Source of the DNA: a virus
Reading direction: 5' to 3' (one strand)
DNA: 28,680 nucleotides
Virus record (IMG/VR): IMGVR_UViG_3300023172_000138
Span: 1 to 28,680 of that record
This document shows, in pieces, positions 17,001 through 24,800 of this stretch. The notes beneath the pieces are model-generated. The model was not told where the DNA came from, did no database searches, and saw nothing but the letters and a program-made list of their open reading frames with translations. A program made the translations under genes and the position numbers. Positions within the stretch are counted from its first letter, which is position 1; every line of letters starts with the position of its first letter.

Positions 17001-19807
17001 ATGAAGGTTTCATTGGTGTAATTGTAGACCCAGCTAAAAACTTTGCTCAAGCAAGAGCACAGTTGCAACAAGGTAGGAACTTATTACTTGAACAAGAAAA
17101 AGAAAATGCTCAAAAAATTAGAGAAGAATTAGACCTTGCTGCATTAGAGCTAGATAAATTTAATCAAACTTTAACAGAAAACTTTAACAAAGTTAGAAAT
17201 ACATTATCACAAATATTTAGTGATATGCCTGTACAGGTTAAGAAGAGTATTAAGAGAATAACTGAAGAGTTAATGGTCAAGGGTGCACTTGCTAGAAACT
17301 TTGAAAATATGATTAAGAGATTGTCAACTTTTGCACCAGTATTAGCTGAACAGCTATCAAAAGAAGGACCTAAAGTTGCTCAAATTGTTAGAAACTTCTT
17401 AAAGGATAGAACTATGGCTCAAGTAGCTGAGTCAGGACTTATAAATCTATTCCCAGAAGGTGCTAGCGAAATAGGTGTCAAATCTGACCAATTAGAAGAA
17501 CTTAAGAAAAATGGACTTGAAATCGGTTCAGCAATGGCTGATGGTATTTTATTGGGTTTACATAAGAGAGGTCAAATAGCACTACCTAACACACTTGTAA
17601 TGTTATTAAATAATACTGTACAAGCTGGTGTTGATGCTATGGGTATTAGGTCACCATCAGGTGTTACAAGAGATTTGATTGGTACCCCAATGATTGAAGG
17701 TATTGTATCTGGTTTAGCTGATACTGATACTATTAAAAATGCTATCAAAGGCACTATGGATAAAGCTGTAATGGATGCTAGCAAATATGTTGAAGAACTT
17801 GACAAATATTATTATGCAACTACAAATCAAGCATTAGATGAAATGTCAGAAGCTTTTGATGCTTTATTTGGATTTACAAGTGCTCAAAGAGATTTAGTAC
17901 AAGCTAATTACGCTGTTCAAAAATCTGAACAAGCACTTATGGCTACAAGAAGAGAAATAGCTAGCTGGTCAGATAGATACTTAAAGAACCAAAAAGAATT
18001 ACAACGATTAGAAGTTGAGGGTAGAAAAGGAAATATTACAGGTTCTGAAGAATTATCTATATTAAAACAAAAAGTAGCTTTACAAGATATGCTAGACAGG
18101 GCACAAGGTAAAAGAAGTGCTAGAGATAAATTAGCAATTGCTAACGCTGAAGAAGAATTAGACAAACTTAAATTAGCAGCTGAAGCAGGAATTGTTTCCT
18201 CATTAGAAGTTGATGCTGCTGAAGAATCATTAGCAGAGTTAAAAGGTGATAACTTAAGTATTGATGAGCAAAGAATTGTAGTATTGGAATTAGCTGAAGC
18301 TAACAGAGAATTACAAAATACTGAAGATAAAGCTAAAGAAACTTCTGATGAATTAATTGCTGCTAGACAGACTGCCATACAATTAACTGATGAACAGGCT
18401 AATGCTAATTATGAACTGGAAATTGCTTATGATAACTTAGAAGCTGCTGTTGAGGGTGTTTACTTAGCAGAACATAAATATGAAAAAGCAAGAGATAAAT
18501 TTACTGAATTTGTTGCAACTTCACCTGAATTATTTGATGCACTAATAGAAGGTTATGGTGGTGTAGGTTCTCACATAGATACAGTAATTCAAAAAACAAA
18601 AAATATGGCTTCACAAACTAAAACTGCAATGGATTCTGCTATTGATAGCGTAAGAGCTTATTTACACGAACTTGCTAGAGCAGATGCTGAAGGAATGTTA
18701 GAGTACCATCCTAGTGATTTATCAAAAGGACAACAACTAGCACAAAAGGAATTTGCAAACTTTGAAGAATTTCTTGATTTATCTGGATTTGGGGGAACTC
18801 AATTTAAAGGTGAATTAATGAACGCTATTCAAACTAATAAAGTTGGTGCAAACTTACCAGGAGCTAAAAATCAGTTTGCAGATGATACTGAATATCAACT
18901 TGGAATTAATCAAGCAGAAAGACTTATTCAAGCTAAAGATGATAAAGTTTTAGGTGAAACAAAAGGTAGGAGATATGAATTTGTTAGAGCAATGGAAGGT
19001 TTATTAGGTGTTCCATTTACATTATTTGAAAGTGGTGAATATGGTACTTCAGAAGAAGCATTGAAAAAACAAAATTTAGAATACTTAATACCTGAGTTAG
19101 CTAATAGAGGTGTATTAATATTTGATACTTCTCAAAAACTTAAAGACTATGAAGAAGATTTTTCAAGAAATGTTGTTGCTGGTGTAACTCAAGCAGGATA
19201 CAATCCTATTACTGGTAGACAAAGTTATGGTGGTCAAACAGAAACATATGAAGCTGATTATCTACCAAAATATATAAAAGCATTGGGTGATTGGACTAAA
19301 GTGACAGGTATTAATTATCCAACAAAAGTTCAAGATTTACTAAATGAGATAGGTTTTTCTAACTCATCTAATGCTGAAAATTATTACTATCAAATGAAAA
19401 ATAAAATTGGAAATCGTAATAATTTACCTCCAAATGAAAAAAATGTTTTAGATAATTATTTTTTGAAATTAGCAGGTGCTTTGGACAGTTACCTAAAAAT
19501 GATTGGTATGAAAAATACTGCTGTAGTAAAAGGTTTTAAATATGGTGGTAATGTTAGACCTTTCCAAAGAGCATTAGTTGGTGAATATGGACCTGAATTT
19601 ATACAAGCTCTTCCTCAAGGTGGTTTAAGAGTAACACCACAAGGTTCTGGTGCAGGTAGTAGTATGGTTGTAGAAAACTTAAATGTACAAGTTACTGGCG
19701 TACCAAGTGACCCAATACAAGCAAGAAAAGCAGCACAGCAAATACAAAAAGCTCTTGTTAACTTACAAAAAGAGGGTTCAGTTGGTACAGGTATGAGGAG
19801 AAATTAA
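11063..19807 (+). CDS. Tape measure protein (TP901 core family), 2914 residues
   Basis: Sets tail length and is thought to leave the tail during DNA ejection. Residues ~70-340 match the TP901-type core (FEDSFAGIKKTLNFTEGAA, then LNKIGEIGGQLGIQASQIG, ATALKAVGVQSQSGATAVQR, and LEQLGLSQQRTVRALRAL). A hydrophobic segment lies at ~49-70. Residues ~600-1350 are a long charged coiled-coil. One likely membrane-active helix is at ~1575-1606 (GVGAAIMGLVANMAIMAAMS). C-terminal landmarks are SPSGVTRDLIGTPMIEGIVSG (starting near 2196), another coiled-coil at ~2360-2486, and the common tape-measure ending KYGGNVRP...LVGEYGPEF (~2825-2845). At about 1.5 Å per residue, the usual rule, the tail would be around 0.4 µm long. 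No peptidase or lysozyme domain is seen. The start overlaps the chaperone stop. Confidence 0.95.
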   Translation: MVTAKDAKVVVSLDFQANGQSLGRAVRDIEKNLNALQRRSAQVGKSMSGIIPAFAATGAAAFSAYKFATSAAIQFEDSFAGIKKTLNFTEGAAVSAEKKFKNLSDEIRDIAKTTPIATNELNKIGEIGGQLGIQASQIGKFVDTISKLTVATNMGAEDAAFAISRLANITGTAEKDIDNLASTLVRLGNEFAATESEIINTALGIATAMESLESPITNSAVDAMALATALKAVGVQSQSGATAVQRALDVMGKAVVGGGKELAVFAKISGLTIQGFEELALVDPAQAFLAFLNGLRDISNSGGDTITMLEQLGLSQQRTVRALRALAFASDDVERALKSANEEFVINNALNSEAEKRYQTTTSQIGILRNNINDIGIELGSQTLPVLNRFISGITTIAKAKTADNITDMIKKFGILAISLNTVVQALKNVQRNMSMMVGAGKGGQGAFFADFFRGRQTNASANASAQIEMLRKEFLETLDATYLKELKHTEPHQIGALKAQYRNLQASAAPGNLQFLNENNLDGTFKAFLGTNRDTLLQVLQSQGLDTKDVDSVIRRAANEGIDVFKDTSNYDLDNLDDFQKKHINYRNQVKDSITDQIADQTKLTELTQVRNSLLDDELDLKQKGKDLDFEARKSLNALQIEVEELNRLQEQDVKEYEAKTEEIEKQTKLQKDFANMTKEQQAAARKNLESLEESSSLITRTITENKKEIAKIEEAKGKGKATDADLARSKELTYQNKLLREQEGLLRQDIKVAEGILGTFEQSTEFLEEEQKTLKNVINDRKKELSLLRLRQDLLLGDETGLENREKKITGRGKDAAISSEVMAAASGYEVFDSDQKLFQKVEKEKQLYNELSEDMYNLSNQYMELSKRKAEGLATPEDLERLAQLNTDLEQLDPILKNQRQTYLSLQDTLDDTITNTEGYVKLLKTFEETQSDIVGAGAQKKIKEGVDLDKIGGFDVRDAVKNLNTYITDIDTNSENLKNRLQSIGDEIEALTKRNAKLNDDIAEAAVDPRKQVSEADLDELVANNEKIQKLKDKELTIDEALTLNSEKRAKADSERLRYEKAIADIKEKSKEGVFDKEGTEVGELKQRLRDEATKLEEERIGLTRDKNAMDDKFFERPDVIDQQGKIEAINRGIADEVSLKQKSREQSKKIINDAKQEIQGLEDKISANKTYIEDNQKLLDDNLIAEKEKARVQKNIKDFNQQNIEMLSEIEAKNSEIARAEKDYEKVKNSADKKNKQLNQQKADIEAEIEKKRAKNNTAEAKLNEILERQKKNKQDINKLDSETLTPQKFEDLQIEEYNREEQKRINDRAVARGKEVDKMSKALLELREITQEETLHGKQIKNNNKLQEIQAQKLQTVNQLIKDNIKSGQLTPQQAESIVRMIDTGQIGEVIDELGQIQSISDMFGEKGMDKRNFFDRFKLRPETVEGIRNIREEINNVGTGLFGLGNKFKNFGQKLVDGTIRPLESLQIRLLKTGFGISKLVTKIFKLQELPFRQGFSRLASYLIDNFEKNSKHINFFTQNVGRMIKMVGRGIKFLGLFGKNMDNLAQKFVTSNKLTPQMIRMMVKLTTVIRGVGAAIMGLVANMAIMAAMSAAMTAFFKVSENANKSQAAIDGIRGSLDDLFGDRQSLVGQKANVNVLTELLDEYKNKGTEFAEVTQAIADRLDEAESNLLKQEIEYNKKLGDIVQTTLFDSKVLGDNADVQKFLSAVGDLAGTTIDLRGTRELFFDDLFQGIGAQVADIPTTGQLTPRDILESFVDVNSFSKSSRQIFGILLEGLEDSYDLIYDAPGTGSRNFFSVSQQNLKEFMKEFEVSNNKFLGFGGDGIFSRDADKEGYFDSKGFDNYTKNLDANLQSMADQIDVTLGPDFIKIDKVSALGFRDELAMITKESVAAFLQETDGALSATDLKAGQIFLDNLIGGLRSDGTEQFKKDLVTMFASGNVIVEQAFQEMSDGKSLIAEIQTQAMLAEMKQLQNEGFIGVIVDPAKNFAQARAQLQQGRNLLLEQEKENAQKIREELDLAALELDKFNQTLTENFNKVRNTLSQIFSDMPVQVKKSIKRITEELMVKGALARNFENMIKRLSTFAPVLAEQLSKEGPKVAQIVRNFLKDRTMAQVAESGLINLFPEGASEIGVKSDQLEELKKNGLEIGSAMADGILLGLHKRGQIALPNTLVMLLNNTVQAGVDAMGIRSPSGVTRDLIGTPMIEGIVSGLADTDTIKNAIKGTMDKAVMDASKYVEELDKYYYATTNQALDEMSEAFDALFGFTSAQRDLVQANYAVQKSEQALMATRREIASWSDRYLKNQKELQRLEVEGRKGNITGSEELSILKQKVALQDMLDRAQGKRSARDKLAIANAEEELDKLKLAAEAGIVSSLEVDAAEESLAELKGDNLSIDEQRIVVLELAEANRELQNTEDKAKETSDELIAARQTAIQLTDEQANANYELEIAYDNLEAAVEGVYLAEHKYEKARDKFTEFVATSPELFDALIEGYGGVGSHIDTVIQKTKNMASQTKTAMDSAIDSVRAYLHELARADAEGMLEYHPSDLSKGQQLAQKEFANFEEFLDLSGFGGTQFKGELMNAIQTNKVGANLPGAKNQFADDTEYQLGINQAERLIQAKDDKVLGETKGRRYEFVRAMEGLLGVPFTLFESGEYGTSEEALKKQNLEYLIPELANRGVLIFDTSQKLKDYEEDFSRNVVAGVTQAGYNPITGRQSYGGQTETYEADYLPKYIKALGDWTKVTGINYPTKVQDLLNEIGFSNSSNAENYYYQMKNKIGNRNNLPPNEKNVLDNYFLKLAGALDSYLKMIGMKNTAVVKGFKYGGNVRPFQRALVGEYGPEFIQALPQGGLRVTPQGSGAGSSMVVENLNVQVTGVPSDPIQARKAAQQIQKALVNLQKEGSVGTGMRRN

Positions 19808-21156
19808 TGGCTAATCAAGTTCATGTTGGACAACTTAGTATCACATCACCATCTGGAATAACTTTTAACTCTACAGATGGTGGTAGAGATTTACAAATAC
19901 AAGGTTCTATTGGTGGTACTGCTGTAACTATGGACCACATTAAATACATAAGAGATGAATTAGTTTCACTCGCAGCATATGGTTTGGTTGTTCCATTCAG
20001 ATATGATGGGGATAGTTCTTATGATGGATATGTAAGAGTTCAAAGTAGTTCAATTAATACAACTAGATATACCTTGGGTGGTTTTAAATACAATATACAA
20101 TTTGAATATTTAGGAAGAAGTGGTGAAATACAGTTTGAATCAAGATTTACAGGTGCAGTATTAGATAATGACCATAGTGTCAGCTCAACAACAAATCAAT
20201 TTCATTGTCCACCATCAAATCATTATAACTATTATCACGCTGGTCAACCAGTGGATGGTACTAGATTAGCTAAAGATTTAACAAGTTCCTCTACTGGTGC
20301 TACAACAACTTTAAGACTAAAGACAGATAGTAATTTAAGAGATTTTAATGCTACATACCATGTTGAACCTTCAGATTATTACAAAGGTGCTTGCAGAATA
20401 TCAACTGGTACTTATTATGATGGATTTTCAAGAAATGCAGATGGTTCAAAAACATTTGATGATACTGCTTTAGAGGTAAGATGTGGTCTGTTTTCTAAAA
20501 ATAAACCTACTGACTTAGTTTTAGAAAATGGTTTAGTAAAAATAGAATTTGAAAATTCAACTACACAAGCATTGTTTACAACTTATATATTTGATGTTTC
20601 AGACTATCAAACAAGTAAAGAATGGGCATTTAGTAGAGGTGCACCAAATGGTTCCGACCAATTAGGTGATAACTATCAAGGGTGGAGAACTATGCAAATA
20701 ATTAAAAACCATCCTGAGTGTGCTACTGTTAGGCTTACAAGTTATCTTAACTCTGATTCTAAAGATGGAAGATTAGTTGTAGATTTCACTTTAAGAAGAG
20801 GTGCTCATCATGTTTCTATCGTTGCCAATCAACATACTGCAAGTAGGTTTAATTTATCATTAGCAACAGCATCAGGAACAAATGCAAGTACTGGAACAGG
20901 TTACATTATTGATGGTAGCTCTAGTCCAGAAGATGGAAATAAATGGATATTAGGTAGTCCAGATAGTGCATCTAGTTCACTAAACTTTGATGTAGCAAGG
21001 GAAATGATGTATAAAAGTGGCTCTCAAATGAAAGCATTTATTGGATATGAATTAGCTCAAGAAGATGGTTCTATCAATGATTCAGATGACGCTGTAGATA
21101 TTAGAGACCAATACTTTGATAATGTATACGAATACCAAAAGTTGATAAAAGCATAA
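19807..21156 (+). CDS. Distal tail (Dit-like) or first minor tail protein
   Basis: The first gene after the tape measure, where siphophages encode the distal tail protein that caps the tube and holds the hub. The N-terminal ~110 residues (VHVGQLSITSPSGITFN, then RDLQIQGSIGG, LAAYGLVVPFRYDGDS and RYTLGGFKYNIQFEYLGR) fit a beta-sandwich/belt domain with the 'YxxxGxxxYxxxFEYLG' type of strand seen in minor tail proteins. Residues ~130-430 form further strands. They are rich in Thr, Ser and Asn, as expected of surface or carbohydrate-binding modules, but I do not recognise a named fold. A few scattered Cys are present without a metal-site pattern. AGGAG at 19797-19801 precedes the TAATG overlap. 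The role rests on position more than on sequence. Confidence 0.6.
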   Translation: MANQVHVGQLSITSPSGITFNSTDGGRDLQIQGSIGGTAVTMDHIKYIRDELVSLAAYGLVVPFRYDGDSSYDGYVRVQSSSINTTRYTLGGFKYNIQFEYLGRSGEIQFESRFTGAVLDNDHSVSSTTNQFHCPPSNHYNYYHAGQPVDGTRLAKDLTSSSTGATTTLRLKTDSNLRDFNATYHVEPSDYYKGACRISTGTYYDGFSRNADGSKTFDDTALEVRCGLFSKNKPTDLVLENGLVKIEFENSTTQALFTTYIFDVSDYQTSKEWAFSRGAPNGSDQLGDNYQGWRTMQIIKNHPECATVRLTSYLNSDSKDGRLVVDFTLRRGAHHVSIVANQHTASRFNLSLATASGTNASTGTGYIIDGSSSPEDGNKWILGSPDSASSSLNFDVAREMMYKSGSQMKAFIGYELAQEDGSINDSDDAVDIRDQYFDNVYEYQKLIKA

Positions 21157-21848
21157 TGTCAGTAACAGAAAAATTAATGGCTCAAGGTAGTTTTAATCTA
21201 AGATTAGATTATAACAAAACACCTAACTCAATATTAAATACAATTGATGCATGGGACCAAATTGTAATAATTCCACAAAGAGTTGCTGAAAGCGAACTAA
21301 ATGATAGTGCTATGTTGAATAGTGCTGATTATGTAGGTGTTATAACTGGATTAGGACTTGGAGATGATTCAATTGAAATAAATGGTGCTGGTCTAGGTAC
21401 TTATTTAGGAGATGGCGATACTAGAGGTCTACCTATATCTGATAAAGGTGGCGTATCTTCAATGAGAAAATATACAAATAAATCATTAGAGTATGTGCTA
21501 GACAATTATGATGATGGAGAGCCATATGGTCTATTAAGAGATGGTTCTACAGGTGGTAAAAGAGCTATTAGAGCTGGTACAATTACAAATCCTTCAAAAG
21601 AACAAACTGACTTACTTTTAAATTTTGATGGCACAAATGGTGACAAAGCTACAACTGATGCAACTAAAAGAAAACACGATGTTGAATTTTATGGAAACGC
21701 ACAATTAAGTAGCACACAATCTAAATTTGGTGGAACAAGTCTATATTTAGATGGTCAGAGGTCTTATTTAGAAGTCGACTATTCCTATCATTTTCAATTA
21801 GAGAGTGAAGACTTTACTATTGAATGGTGGGAATATAGGGAGGCTTAA
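21156..21848 (+). CDS. Tail hub (Tal / gp37-like) N-terminal part ending in half a LamG-like domain
   Basis: A 230-residue protein. Residues 1-148 resemble the start of a siphophage tail hub protein (FNLRLDYNKTPNSILNTIDAWDQIVII, then DYVGVITGLGLGDDSIEINGAGL). Residues 151-230 are the first half of a LamG/concanavalin-like lectin domain: LLLNFDGTNGDK, VEFYGNAQLSSTQSKFGGTSLYLDG, then EDFTIEWWEYR, where the frame stops. A normal LamG domain needs about 80-100 more residues. The missing half lies in the next gene, some 425 residues in. The gene therefore looks cut by an insertion rather than complete. It starts by TAATG overlap with no clear ribosome site and ends in a TAATG overlap with the next gene. 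The two products may assemble as a split hub. Confidence 0.7.
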   Translation: MSVTEKLMAQGSFNLRLDYNKTPNSILNTIDAWDQIVIIPQRVAESELNDSAMLNSADYVGVITGLGLGDDSIEINGAGLGTYLGDGDTRGLPISDKGGVSSMRKYTNKSLEYVLDNYDDGEPYGLLRDGSTGGKRAIRAGTITNPSKEQTDLLLNFDGTNGDKATTDATKRKHDVEFYGNAQLSSTQSKFGGTSLYLDGQRSYLEVDYSYHFQLESEDFTIEWWEYREA

Positions 21849-24800
21849 TGCCACAATTTGATTTAGCAAACGCAAACTTAAGTTTAGATGGATTACAGGC
21901 TGTTAAAGACAGAATTGGATTTGTTCCTTTTGTTTATGACACAGGTTATCCAGTTAATGGTAATTATATTGATAATGACCCAGTTCCTTCAGGTTCAACA
22001 ATATATGCAGAAAGTGTTTCAGGTCGTGTTCCTTTTGACCCAGATTTTCACGATGGAGTAAGAGGTAACTTAGTTGTAGGTTATGGTCATACATACAGAA
22101 ACGAAGGTGCTATACACAGAGGTTCTGATTCTTTATTTTATGACTTTTATGGTTTATATGTAAATGATACATTTGAAATTAATACAGTAGATTACAGTTT
22201 CCCAATACAATATGGAGATATATATGCCACTACTGATAGTGGTGGTAATTGGCTTGATTCAAGTGGTACTGTTCAAACTAGGGGTATAAGAGTTTCTTAT
22301 ACAGGTGATGATAGTTCTGATAACAATATGAGATTTTCTGAGTCTATTGCTAGTACATTACTTTCAGAAGATTTAGTAGGTTACATAGCAAAAGTTAAAT
22401 CTATATTTGAAGAATATGTTGATGCTTTTCCTTATGACACAACATTAGCTCAAAAGCATTTTGATATGATGGTTCTTGTTTGTTTTCAAATTGGAAAAGA
22501 AGCATTTAGTAATAGTTATTTTGTTTATTTATATAAGCAAGTTGATGGAACAGCAGTCACAAGTTCTGCTGATTTAAGTAATTATAACGATTGTGGATAT
22601 GCACTTATGTTTCTTGGTGCAAAACCATCACCAGCCGATTATCCATCTGGAACAGACCCAAATAACTTAAAAGTAGCTTATGACCCAATACTTGTTAATG
22701 GTGTAAAAGTTACTTGGAAAACAAAAATGGTTTGGGATGACGCAATGATTAAAGCCAGACAAGCTGATATTGATGACTTACTTGGTGTTAATAGTTCTGT
22801 TAATCCAACTGCTAATCCTCTTGACCCTAGAACAAATTCACAATGGTATCAAGGACCACCTATTATTGAAGACTTCTTTATGGCTAGACCTAATGCACCA
22901 CAATGGGTAGATATTATAACTTCTTCCATGCCTGCTGGTTCAGTTAGTAACACATTATTAGAATTAATAAGATTAGGTAGAGAAGATGAAATACCACTTT
23001 ATTATACAGGAGATGCTTCTATATACGACACAGACCCTGGTAATGCTAATTATTGGGAAGAAGACCCTTTATATCAAAAATACTATTCTTTAGTATGGCA
23101 AATACATAATAGATGGTATAAGGGTAACCAAACATACCTTAATATCAGACCTTCAACTACTAATGGACCTGCAATAGCTGCTCAGGGTGATGGCTCTGTT
23201 CCACCATATATATTAGGACTGGATAATGGTTCAGGTGAATTACAAGTATGGATGACCAGCAATTATGCAGAAAGTACAATTGATGGTATTACAGGAATTG
23301 ATAGCACTATATGGGATATTGCAGAGGGTAAGAAACTAGGGGATAGACAAAATGGTCAATGGGTACATAGAGCTATTACAAGAAAAGGTAATAAATTTAC
23401 TACTTGGGAAAATGGAACAAAAGTAACTGAGTGGAACTCTGATAAGAATATTAAAAGAACTACTAGAGATGCTAAAACTGGTGGCGACCAAAGAGCATCT
23501 TTAAACTTATCAATTGGGAGAAGCCAACAGGCAGATTATTTTAAAGGTTATATTGATGGATTAAAATTTACAAAAGGTGAAGCATTATATACAGCAAACT
23601 TTACACCATCAACATCTGCTCCAGATATAGACCAAACTGTAAACAATTACACAGGCAATCATAACTTAGAAAGTGCATACGCTGCAATTAAAAAAGTTAT
23701 GTCCGAAATGGAAACAGAATACAGAATTAATACAAATGGTACATTAGATGCAGGTTCACCAGAAGATATATTTGTAGGACATGGAGATGAAGTTCCTACT
23801 GCAATAATTGTTAGAGATAGCTCTGGAGAAGACCCTGGAATAGTTGGTTTAAATCCAGATGCTTTAACTACACAGTTTGAAGCAGAAGACTGGGTTGCTG
23901 GTGTAGAGTATGTAGAAAATGTAGGTTCAGATGGAGACAACATTGACCTTATTGAAAGATTTTTAACTGATGTTCCTTACTATGACTTATTTGGAAATCC
24001 ATTAGAGAGAGTTGCTTATGTTAGTGAAAGTGAAGTATCTAGTAACTTAGCACCTAAAAGAGCAGCAGCTTTCTTAGATGAATTTACAAGAATAAAAAAA
24101 TCACTATCACTATCTCTTGAGTATTACGATGTAAAAGGAGATTTTGAAGTTGGAGATAATATATTTGTCTACGACCCAGAAATAGGATTTGTTGATGATT
24201 TAACTAAAGCAATAGCTGATGGTAGAAGTGCACCATATGAACAAATATGGCAAGGTAATTATATCAATCCAGAAAAAATTAGAATTGTAGGAATTACATA
24301 TCCTATAGAAGAGACTTTTGGTGTTTACTTGAGAAAAGTTGTTTCTACAAGTCCATATGCAGTTAAATACTATGACTTAAATGATTATGTTGTTTGGGAA
24401 AGTGGTAATACTCAATTAGAAGTTGGTGAGATTGGTAAACAGATTGGCGATGACTTAAGATTTTCTTCTCAAATATCAGGTGCTGCTACAGGTGATAAGT
24501 TATACAAACCAAACAAAGTATTAGACCCTGATGACCCAGATAATGAAGGTATTAGGTTAACTACTGGTTTTGAAACTGATGCTTTAGGTACACAAAGGTC
24601 AATAATATTTGTTGAGTGGTTAGTTCCTAGAAATAGTGATGGAACATTAATAACCAATGGTCTACAATACGAAATTACAGTTCAACCAGTAAATCCTGCA
24701 CTAGGTGGTACTGAACATTATTTTATTAATTGGGGAAATACAACATTTACTATTCAAGATTTATTACAAGCTACAGATTATAAAGTTGGTGTACAAGCAA

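Noticed and set aside
21840-23120. Group I or II intron splitting the LamG domain
   Set aside because: The inserted stretch is open throughout and codes for folded-looking protein; no intron core or intron-encoded nuclease is apparent.
23102-23130. 'His-Asn' at hub residues 420-421, near the end of the inserted segment, as an intein C-terminus
   Set aside because: The next residue is Arg, not Cys, Ser or Thr. The two ORFs are in different frames with a stop between them, and no Hedgehog/intein or homing nuclease blocks are visible.
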